Shown here one piece after another: positions 1 through 4,934 of a DNA stretch of 8,922 nt. The notes below the pieces were generated by a model, which was given only the letters and a program-made list of their open reading frames with translations, did not search any database and was not told the DNA's origin. Every line of letters starts with the position of its first letter. Position 1 is the stretch's first letter. The translations under genes and the position numbers were made by a program. The DNA lies in the NCBI GenBank assembly GCA_002362575.1, contig DEUM01000064.1, positions 822 through 9,743 on the forward strand, written 5' to 3'. This DNA comes from Lachnoclostridium sp. UBA3262 (GTDB taxonomy: Bacteria; Bacillota; Clostridia; Lachnospirales; Lachnospiraceae).

Positions 1-537
1 CACATCGTACTAACCTATGAGTATGGGAAACGTCCAGCCACCCCGGAACTGGCACAGAAGGATTTGCGGGAATGGATGAATGAACTAAGGAAACAGGCCA
101 AGAAGGTGGGAATCGTCATTAAATATGTCATGGGAACAGAAATCGGCTCACACGGCGGTCTGCACCACCATGTTATCATCAACAAAATATCCCGGGACTG
201 GATTTGTGACTTATGGCCGCACGGACAGGTACGTTTTGGGCGAAGCCTAGATGACACCGGCGAATGGTCGAAGCTGGCGTCCTATATCGTCAAATGCAAA
301 ATCCAGTGGAAAAAGAACGGCTGTAAAGGGCGTGCATGGAGCTCATCCAGAAACCTAACTCGCCCGGAACCGGAGATAACCATTATATCTAACCGCCAGA
401 CATATAGGAAAGAGCCGAGACCGAAGAAAGGCTATTACATAGATAAACAAAAAACGAGACAGGGAACCCATGAGGTAACCGGATATCCGTACCTGTCCTA
501 TGTCATGGTAAAAGAAGACCAGTGGGAAGGGGGATAG
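1..537 (+). CDS. HUH rolling-circle replication initiator (G2P/ORF2-like), 5' truncated by window edge
   Basis: The reading frame is open from base 1, so the N terminus lies outside the window; 178 residues are visible. HUH initiators nick one strand at a replication origin through a catalytic tyrosine. The visible segment opens with an LTY strand (residues 4-6, motif 1-like). It then shows GGLHHHVII, with the metal-binding His-x-His at H55 and H57 and a possible extra metal ligand at E47. Next comes WPHGQV (72-77), and then ASYIVK with the Y-x-x-K signature (Y95, K98). The stretch RAWSSSRNL further on also resembles G2P/ORF2-type Rep proteins. The TTG at 64 is internal and not the likely start. 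The stop overlaps the ribosome binding region of the next gene, so the two are probably co-transcribed. Family assignment is from remembered motifs; the exact subfamily and whether it replicates a phage, plasmid or integrative element are inference. Confidence 0.82.
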   Translation, partial: HIVLTYEYGKRPATPELAQKDLREWMNELRKQAKKVGIVIKYVMGTEIGSHGGLHHHVIINKISRDWICDLWPHGQVRFGRSLDDTGEWSKLASYIVKCKIQWKKNGCKGRAWSSSRNLTRPEPEITIISNRQTYRKEPRPKKGYYIDKQKTRQGTHEVTGYPYLSYVMVKEDQWEGG

Positions 538-539
538 CC

Positions 540-980
540 ATGCTGGTACAGATATACATAGAGATTATAACCACTGGAAGATTTGAGTGCTGCGATGGCA
601 AATACGCCTGCGTGCTGGAAGTGGAAATAAACGGCCAGCCGGTCAGCCGGACGCACTACGGCGCATGGACGGACATATCCATACAGCGGTTACAGCTCCG
701 GGCGTGCATTACCGCCATGTCACACATCACAAAGGAAAGTGAAATTGAAATCCACATCAACGCCCCTGCCATTGCCGCGGCATTTGACAATAAAACCAAA
801 GAAAACACCGGAAAGAACGCCGATTTGTGGAATCAGTTTATGGAACTGTGTGAACCGCACCTAGTGACGATATGCCATGAAAAACGGAACATCTGCACCC
901 CGGCGCTCCGGGCAGAACTAAAAAACAGGGAAATACCGGCAAAGCCGGATAAAGAAATGAAACAGGAGAAACTGGAATGA
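540..980 (+). CDS. RNase H-fold protein, probably catalytically inactive
   Basis: This 146-residue protein aligns by eye along most of bacterial RNase HI. It starts with the first strand (QIYIEI, 4-9), then GKYACVLEVEINGQ (20-33), then QRLQLRACITAM matching the NRMELMAAIVAL helix (49-60). EIEIHINAPAI (68-78) matches the strand carrying the third acid, and KNADLWNQF (92-100) matches the conserved NxDLW segment. The acids expected at E. coli D10, E48 and D70 are E8, Q52 and N74, and no clear D134 equivalent is seen, so hydrolysis is unlikely. ATG at 540 is preferred over GTG at 522 because an AAGGGGG ribosome binding site lies just upstream. It begins three bases after the Rep stop and ends in an ATGA overlap with the nuclease gene. 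A structural or nucleic-acid-binding role beside Rep is plausible but unproven. Confidence 0.68.
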   Translation: MLVQIYIEIITTGRFECCDGKYACVLEVEINGQPVSRTHYGAWTDISIQRLQLRACITAMSHITKESEIEIHINAPAIAAAFDNKTKENTGKNADLWNQFMELCEPHLVTICHEKRNICTPALRAELKNREIPAKPDKEMKQEKLE

Positions 981-1279
981 AAAGTATTGTACAAGAAAAC
1001 TGGGAGGAATGTTACCTGTGCGGGCGGAACAGGACAGCGGATCCATGCGGGTTAGAGGAACATCATATATTTGAGGGCAATCCCGGAAGAAAGCTGTCCG
1101 AGAAATACGGACTGAAAATACATATATGCGGGGAACGATGCCACCGGAACGGAGCAGAATCCGTGCATAAAAATAAATTAGTAAGAAGGACGGTGCAGGC
1201 AGCAGGGCAAAAAGCCTTTGAAAAAGTCCACGGAACGAGGGAAGATTTTTATCGTCTATTTGGGCGGTACTACGATTAA
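977..1279 (+). CDS. Small zinc-binding HNH-like nuclease, similar to RecA-dependent nuclease Ref
   Basis: The 100-residue protein has CYLC (C12, C15), EEHHIFEG (H29, H30), SEKYGL (41-46), HICGERCHR (C51, C55, H56) and VHKNK (H64), ending in an AGQKAFEK helix. The HHI-x-G and C-x3-CH pattern is typical of treble-clef His-Me nucleases. It resembles the family around phage P1 Ref, a RecA-dependent endonuclease that makes targeted breaks at displacement loops. The start overlaps the upstream stop as ATGA and has AGGAG at 964-968, eight bases ahead. Its place after a Rep and an RNase H-fold gene suits replication or recombination. Assignment to Ref rather than another small HNH phage family is moderate; nuclease activity is inferred from the retained His and Cys residues. 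Confidence 0.7.
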   Translation: MKSIVQENWEECYLCGRNRTADPCGLEEHHIFEGNPGRKLSEKYGLKIHICGERCHRNGAESVHKNKLVRRTVQAAGQKAFEKVHGTREDFYRLFGRYYD

Positions 1280-1284
1280 GCACC

Positions 1285-1311
1285 AATGGTTTACATCACG
1301 GGTAAGCCATT
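1285..1311 (+). other. Stem-loop H1 after the nuclease gene
   Basis: AATGGTTTAC (1285-1294) pairs with GTAAGCCATT (1302-1311) to give a ten-pair stem with one G-U wobble (1290/1306) and a seven-base loop. A short T run (1310-1313) follows, so it could act as a weak terminator for the Rep module. The stem is modest in GC and the run is only four T, so I do not call it a terminator. Confidence 0.5.
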
Positions 1312-1318
1312 TTCAAAA

Positions 1319-1340
1319 CCTCCCGGATTTTACCGGGAGG
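1319..1340 (+). other. GC-rich perfect stem-loop H2
   Basis: CCTCCCGG (1319-1326) pairs perfectly with CCGGGAGG (1333-1340) around the six-base loop ATTTTA. It is followed by GATATATATAAAAAC, not by T residues, so a + strand intrinsic terminator is unlikely. On the - strand a TTTTGAAAAT tail follows, which is weak. The left arm contains CCTCC, which can alternatively pair with GGAGG at 1458-1462. Confidence 0.6.
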
Positions 1341-1350
1341 GATATATATA

Positions 1351-1438
1351 AAAACAACGAAAAGTCGCCTGTGAACAATGTGGAAAAAACACCCACATCC
1401 AAAGTTTGGTATAAAGCACCAAACTGATAGGCAGCAGG
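1351..1438 (+). repeat. Dispersed gene-boundary repeat, copy 1, split by about 51 bases
   Basis: Bases 1351-1376 (including GTCGCCTGTGAAC) are identical over 26 bases to the left half of the copy at 3998-4053. The right half reappears as TAGGCAGCAGG at 1428-1438, followed by GGAGG at 1448. Between them is an unrelated segment containing stem-loop H3. The frame through the left half also reads NNEKSPVN, the same peptide as at the C terminus of the helicase-methyltransferase. Confidence 0.65.
1403..1425 (+). other. Stem-loop H3 inside the interrupted repeat copy
   Basis: AGTTTGGT (1403-1410) pairs perfectly with ACCAAACT (1418-1425) around the loop ATAAAGC. It sits in the approximately 51-base segment (1377-1427) that separates the two halves of the dispersed repeat in this copy. 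The other two copies have only eight or nine bases there. Confidence 0.55.
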
Positions 1439-1443
1439 GCGAA

Positions 1444-1498
1444 GATTGGAGGTAAACGGAGGTTTTGGCTAGCCACTAAAGTATACTTTACTCCAATC
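1444..1498 (+). other. Long imperfect inverted repeat H4 next to the start codon
   Basis: The left arm 1444-1456 (GATTGGAGGTAAA) and right arm 1487-1498 (TTTACTCCAATC) form twelve base pairs with one bulged G at 1452. The right arm ends five bases before the ATG at 1504. Inside the loop lies the perfect palindrome TGGCTAGCCA (1466-1475), which gives a nested hairpin. The left arm buries the GGAGG at 1448-1452. The pairing could be an RNA structure controlling translation, a DNA cruciform or terminal inverted repeats of a tiny element. Confidence 0.6.
1466..1490. promoter_or_regulatory. Two adjacent perfect palindromes, candidate operator
   Basis: TGGCTAGCCA (1466-1475) and TAAAGTATACTTTA (1477-1490) are perfect dyads separated by one base, 14 bases before the next start codon. 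Fourteen-base perfect dyads are typical of dimeric regulator sites, and the second one contains TATACT, a possible -10 element. Candidate binders encoded nearby include the HTH proteins at 4280 and 8032, or ParB. No binding is shown by the sequence. Confidence 0.4.
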
Positions 1499-1503
1499 AA
1501 AAA

Positions 1504-4032
1504 ATGAATTATTTGGATTTTTTAAAAAGCAAAATAGAGATTGCCGAGGATAGCGGATTTGACGTACAGGCAAAAGAAATCAATCCAGTATTAAAGCCAC
1601 ATCAGAGGGAGGCGGTCATATGGGCACTGCGGGGCGGAAGGCGCGCACTGTTCGAGAGTTTCGGGCTGGGCAAAACAATACAGGAAATAGAATTTTGCTA
1701 TCAAGCAGTAAAAAAACACAAAGGGAAAGCGCTTATCGTCTGCCCATTAGGTGTAAAACAGGAATTTACCCATGACGCAGAAAAGCTGCTCGGATATAGT
1801 AAGCCGGAATATGTCCGGAACATGAAAGAAGTCAAAGCCTGCAGGACAGATATCATGATAACCAACTATGAGCGTGTCCGCGACGGAGATATTGAACCGG
1901 CATATTTTACTGCCACATCATTGAATGAGGCGAGTGTACTAAGAAGCTTCGGGAGCAAAACCTATCAGACGTTTCTTGATAAATTCAAAAACGTACCATA
2001 CAAACTGGTTGCCACTGCCACGCCGTCTCCGAACCGCTACAAGGAACTGATACACTACGCCGGATATCTGGAAGTTATGGATACAGGTCAGGCGCTGACT
2101 AGATTTTTTCAAAGAGACAGTACAAAAGCAAACAATTTAACACTTTATCCGAACATGGAGGATGAGTTCTGGCTCTGGGTAAGCAGTTGGGCTTTATTTG
2201 TTACAAAGCCGTCGGATATCAATACTTCCTATTCCGATAGTGGATATGAACTGCCGCCGCTTGATGTAAGGTGGCATGAACTGCCGATAGCATATGGCAA
2301 TGCAACTGACAGGGACGGACAGATGACATTATTTAACGAGGCGGCAGCAGGGCTGAAGGAAGCGGCAAAGACCAAAAGGGAGAGCATTGACAGACGAGTA
2401 GCAAAAATGAAGGAGATTGTCAACGAATCGCCAGATGATAATTTTATTCTTTGGCATGATTTAGAAGCCGAACGCCACGCAATCAAGAAAGCGTTGCCGG
2501 ACACGGTAGATATTTATGGTTCGCAAGATTACGAGCTTCGGGAAAGGCGAGTGATTGACTTTTCAGAAGGGAAAACAAGGCTGTTTGCAACAAAGAAAGA
2601 GTTATCCGGCTCGGGCTGTAATTTTCAAAAGCATTGCCACAGAGAAATATTTCTTGGCATTGACTATGAATTTAATGATTTTATACAAGCGATTCACAGA
2701 TGTTACCGTTTTTTGCAGAAAGAGCCTGTAGTCATTGATATTATCTACATGGAAAATGAGAGGACGATAAAAGATGTTCTCCTTGAAAAATGGAAGAACC
2801 ACAATTATATGGTGGAACGGATGATAGAAATCGTAAAAAAATATGGGCTGTCCGGAGAAGGGAAAAAATATACGCTAAAAAGAAAGTTAGGTGTTGAGAC
2901 AGTGAAAGTTGAAGGAAAAAGATATACAGCAGTCAATGACGATTGCGTTGAGGAAACAAGACGAATGAAGGACAACAGCGTTGACCTGATTCATACCTCG
3001 ATTCCATTTGGTAACCATTACGAGTATTCGGCAAATTATAATGACTTCGGACATAACCAGAACACGGAGCGTTTTTTTGAACAAATGGACTTTCTGACGC
3101 CGGAGTTATTGCGAATACTGAAGCCGGGGAGAGTGGCAGCAATCCATGTAAAGGACAGAGTATTGTTTGGAAATGCCACAGGGACAGGCATGCCAACGAT
3201 TGAGCCATTCCACGCATTATGTATCAGCCACTATATGAAACACGGATTTCAGTATTTTGGAATGATTACAGTTGTTACGGACGTTGTCCGGGAAAACAAT
3301 CAGACATACCGGCTCGGATGGACGGAACAATGCAAGGACGGTTCAAAAATGGGTGTAGGTTGCCCAGAATATATACTTTTGTTCCGCAGGTTGCCAACAG
3401 ATAGGTCAACTGCATATGCAGATGTTCCAGTATCAAAAAGCAAAGAGGAATACACGAGGGCACAATGGCAGATAGACGCACACGCATACTGGAGAAGCAG
3501 CGGAGATAGATTGGTTTCTAAAAAAGAACTGGAAAATGTTTCGGTAGACAACCTTCAGAGAGTTTACAGAAAATTCAGCCGCGGTAATGTGTACGATTAC
3601 AAGGAACACGTTGAACTTGCTAAGAAGCTGGATGAAAACGGAAAACTTCCGGCGGTGTTTATGGTAGTTGCACCGGGGAGTTGGAATCAGCTAGAGGTCT
3701 GGGATGATATCAACCGGATGAGGACATTAAATACGACACAGACACGCCGGAGAAAACAAATGCACGTCTGCCCGCTACAGATTGATATTGTGGAACGTAT
3801 CATCAACCGCTACTCAAATGTGGGAGATTTAGTCCTAGATCCATTCGGAGGGTTAATGACCGTACCGATGACAGCGGTTCAAATGGGACGCCGTGGGTAT
3901 GGGATAGAACTGAATCCGGATTATTTCAGAGACGGAGTAGGTTATCTGGAGGAAGCAGAACAAGAAAGGGAAACGCCTACCTTGTTGGATTTTATGGAAA
4001 ACAACGAAAAGTCGCCTGTGAACCCCTTTTAG
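1504..4032 (+). CDS. SNF2-type helicase fused to a beta-type DNA methyltransferase
   Basis: This 842-residue protein combines a superfamily 2 ATPase with an amino-methyltransferase. Helicase motifs are: LKPHQREAV (30-38), Walker A FGLGKT (53-58), motif Ia ALIVCP (76-81), a motif II equivalent LNEAS (140-144), motif III TATPSP (171-176), motif V LSGSGCNFQ (377-385) and motif VI QAIHRCYRF (405-413). The methyltransferase follows from about 475: motif IV as TSIPF (498-502), then the target-recognition stretch, then motif I as DPFGG (779-783) and IELNPDYF (801-808). The order IV before I indicates the beta arrangement, which covers N6-adenine and N4-cytosine enzymes. It probably methylates phage DNA, perhaps to avoid host restriction. 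Motif II has Asn where DEA-type helicases have Asp. ATG at 1504 is supported by an in-frame stop at 1477 and by the MNYLDFLKSKIE start known from relatives, but no Shine-Dalgarno precedes it. The C-terminal NNEKSPVNPF lies in a dispersed repeat. Confidence 0.88.
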   Translation: MNYLDFLKSKIEIAEDSGFDVQAKEINPVLKPHQREAVIWALRGGRRALFESFGLGKTIQEIEFCYQAVKKHKGKALIVCPLGVKQEFTHDAEKLLGYSKPEYVRNMKEVKACRTDIMITNYERVRDGDIEPAYFTATSLNEASVLRSFGSKTYQTFLDKFKNVPYKLVATATPSPNRYKELIHYAGYLEVMDTGQALTRFFQRDSTKANNLTLYPNMEDEFWLWVSSWALFVTKPSDINTSYSDSGYELPPLDVRWHELPIAYGNATDRDGQMTLFNEAAAGLKEAAKTKRESIDRRVAKMKEIVNESPDDNFILWHDLEAERHAIKKALPDTVDIYGSQDYELRERRVIDFSEGKTRLFATKKELSGSGCNFQKHCHREIFLGIDYEFNDFIQAIHRCYRFLQKEPVVIDIIYMENERTIKDVLLEKWKNHNYMVERMIEIVKKYGLSGEGKKYTLKRKLGVETVKVEGKRYTAVNDDCVEETRRMKDNSVDLIHTSIPFGNHYEYSANYNDFGHNQNTERFFEQMDFLTPELLRILKPGRVAAIHVKDRVLFGNATGTGMPTIEPFHALCISHYMKHGFQYFGMITVVTDVVRENNQTYRLGWTEQCKDGSKMGVGCPEYILLFRRLPTDRSTAYADVPVSKSKEEYTRAQWQIDAHAYWRSSGDRLVSKKELENVSVDNLQRVYRKFSRGNVYDYKEHVELAKKLDENGKLPAVFMVVAPGSWNQLEVWDDINRMRTLNTTQTRRRKQMHVCPLQIDIVERIINRYSNVGDLVLDPFGGLMTVPMTAVQMGRRGYGIELNPDYFRDGVGYLEEAEQERETPTLLDFMENNEKSPVNPF

Positions 4033-4053
4033 GGCAGCAGGACAGGAAAGGAG
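3998..4053 (+). repeat. Dispersed gene-boundary repeat, copy 2
   Basis: This copy spans the last codons and TAG stop of the helicase-methyltransferase and the AAAGGAGA ribosome binding site of the next gene. It contains GTCGCCTGTGAAC, a CCCT/AGGG mini-stem and GGGCAGCAGGACAG. Its left half is identical to copy 1. Nearly the whole length matches copy 3 except for single-base shifts (CCCC-TTTT versus CCCCC-TTT, CGAAAAG versus CAGAAAG). Confidence 0.8.
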
Positions 4054-4058
4054 ACACC

Positions 4059-4268
4059 ATGAGTAAAAGAATGGTAACGATAGACCTGTATCCGGGGAAA
4101 GAGATTATTCTAGGAAAAGACGGGGGAATCCGGGTATATACGGTCAAAGAGTTAAAGAAAAATTTTGTAGTATGCAGTATGGAAGGAAAATACGATGAGA
4201 CATTCACTTACCGGACCTTGCAGGACATTAAGCAGGGGAAGAACCGGGATTATGAATGGATAGCATGA
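4059..4268 (+). CDS. Hypothetical small phage protein, 69 residues
   Basis: I do not recognise this protein. It begins MSKRMVTIDLYPGKEI and reads as mixed beta strands (MVTIDLYP, GIRVYTV, FVVCSM) followed by a charged C terminus, with no Cys/His cluster, signal peptide or membrane segment. The start at 4059 is set by AAAGGAGA five bases upstream, which belongs to repeat copy 2. Its stop overlaps the AAAGGAG of the next gene, so expression is probably coupled. A small beta-rich modulator or DNA-mimic protein is possible, but nothing in the sequence decides this. Confidence 0.72.
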   Translation: MSKRMVTIDLYPGKEIILGKDGGIRVYTVKELKKNFVVCSMEGKYDETFTYRTLQDIKQGKNRDYEWIA

Positions 4269-4279
4269 AAGGAGAATCT

Positions 4280-4744
4280 ATGAGAATAGCAAGAATTACC
4301 TGTGACAGATGTGGGAAAGAGATAGCGGGCAATCCGATAAGCATTATCCCAGTATACACAGACAGGGAAACACAGTATGCCGCCATTGACACCGAAAACA
4401 GAGCTCCGCAGGCAAAGACGCAGGGAAGCAAAGACTATTGTGAAAACTGCACAATCAAAATATTAGAGTACGCCAATACTCCGGCGGGAAAAGAGAAAGT
4501 AAAAAAGGAAACGGCAAAGAAGGAAACACAGGCAGCAGCCAAAGCAAAGGCTTCTACCGTCAAAGATACGGCTGAAAAAAAGGAGCGGAAAAAACTGGAT
4601 ATGGGGAAAGCGATGGCATTAAAAGAAGGTGGATGGACGAACAAACAGATAGCGGAAGAATTGGGGACAACAGAGAATACGATAGCGGTTGAACTATCCC
4701 GCTACCGGAAAAGGCTAATGGAAGGTAATAATGAAAAAAGATGA
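4280..4744 (+). CDS. Zinc-ribbon and helix-turn-helix protein, putative regulator
   Basis: The 154-residue product has three parts. The N-terminal 60 residues carry CDRC (C8, C11) and CENC (C54, C57), spaced as a four-Cys zinc ribbon. Residues about 68-107 are a Lys/Ala/Glu-rich linker, probably an extended helix. Residues 109-146 (MGKAMALKEGGWTNKQIAEE, then LGTTENTIAVELSRYRKRL) form a clear helix-turn-helix of the sigma-region-4 or resolvase type. It most likely binds DNA and may act on phage transcription. ATG at 4280 has AAAGGAG five bases upstream, whereas the in-frame ATG at 4256 would overlap the previous gene and lacks one. No named family is certain. The gene overlaps the next small gene by 14 bases. 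Confidence 0.75.
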   Translation: MRIARITCDRCGKEIAGNPISIIPVYTDRETQYAAIDTENRAPQAKTQGSKDYCENCTIKILEYANTPAGKEKVKKETAKKETQAAAKAKASTVKDTAEKKERKKLDMGKAMALKEGGWTNKQIAEELGTTENTIAVELSRYRKRLMEGNNEKR

Positions 4745-4898
4745 TTTCCTGCGCCGCTACAACAATCCAGATGATGACATGAAGGATTTAGAGGGACTGG
4801 TGCAGACATACGAGTTATCTGTTGACTACGGAATAGAAACGGAGTCCCTGTTTGAAAAAGAGGGAGAAGCAGAAAAAACAACAGAAAGTCGCCTGTGA
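4731..4898 (+). CDS. Small acidic protein, 55 residues
   Basis: This is a short gene with ATG at 4731, five bases after GGAAGG, and TGA at 4896-4898. The product begins MKKDDFLRRYNNPDDDMKDL and is rich in Asp and Glu (GIETESLFEKEGEAEKTTE), probably helical, with no Cys. I do not recognise it. It overlaps the zinc-ribbon/HTH gene by 14 bases in another frame, which suggests translational coupling. Its last seven codons and stop lie in dispersed repeat copy 3, read in a different frame from copy 2, so its C terminus (TTESRL) differs from the SPVNPF tail. Acidity and position suggest a small partner or antagonist, but no function can be stated. Confidence 0.62.
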   Translation: MKKDDFLRRYNNPDDDMKDLEGLVQTYELSVDYGIETESLFEKEGEAEKTTESRL

Positions 4899-4930
4899 AC
4901 CCCCTTTAGGGCAGCAGGACAGAAAGGAGA
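4873..4930 (+). repeat. Dispersed gene-boundary repeat, copy 3
   Basis: This copy covers the end of the 55-residue gene, its TGA stop and the AAAGGAGA ribosome binding site of the gene at 4935. It shares GTCGCCTGTGAACCCC and AGGGCAGCAGGACAG with copy 2 and has single-base differences between these blocks. It is 875 bases downstream of copy 2 in the same orientation. Confidence 0.8.
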
Positions 4931-4934
4931 AACT

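Larger units (their letters stand above)
1280..1503 (+). promoter_or_regulatory. Structured non-coding leader upstream of the helicase-methyltransferase gene
   Basis: No convincing gene lies in these 224 bases. The stretch holds four stem-loops (1285-1311, 1319-1340, 1403-1425, 1444-1498). It also has perfect palindromes at 1466-1475 and 1477-1490 and a split copy of the dispersed repeat (1351-1376 and 1428-1438). Bases 1314-1323 (CAAAACCTCC) are exactly complementary to 1458-1467 (GGAGGTTTTG), which would compete with two of the hairpins. I find no good sigma-70 promoter: TATACT at 1482 lacks a properly spaced -35 box. Two GGAGG sequences (1448-1452, 1458-1462) have no start codon at normal spacing. 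It could be an RNA leader controlling the next gene, an operator region, or a replication origin for the nearby HUH initiator. Confidence 0.55.

Noticed and set aside
522..539. Upstream GTG start for the RNase H-like gene
   Set aside because: It lies inside the Rep gene, and the AAGGGGG site is positioned for the ATG at 540.
1197..1208. Extra repeat copies at GGCAGCAGGGC (also near 2342 and 5758)
   Set aside because: These are Ala-Ala-Gly codons inside genes with no flanking similarity to the dispersed repeat; the match is short and compositional. They also warn that the right half of copy 1 is weaker evidence than its left half.
1319..1340. Intrinsic terminator at the GC-rich hairpin
   Set aside because: It is followed by GATATATATAAAAAC with no T run on the + strand, and only a weak one on the - strand.
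1218..1427. Open frame across the structured leader, containing NNEKSPVN
   Set aside because: It starts at a TTG inside the nuclease gene without a ribosome binding site and runs through hairpins and the repeat; the shared peptide is explained by the DNA repeat.
1465..1479. Four-codon leader peptide starting at TTG 1465
   Set aside because: Spacing from GGAGG at 1458-1462 is only two bases and the product is too short to support.
4256..4279. Upstream ATG for the zinc-ribbon protein
   Set aside because: AAAGGAG lies between it and the ATG at 4280, which is the well-placed start; the extra eight residues look non-native.
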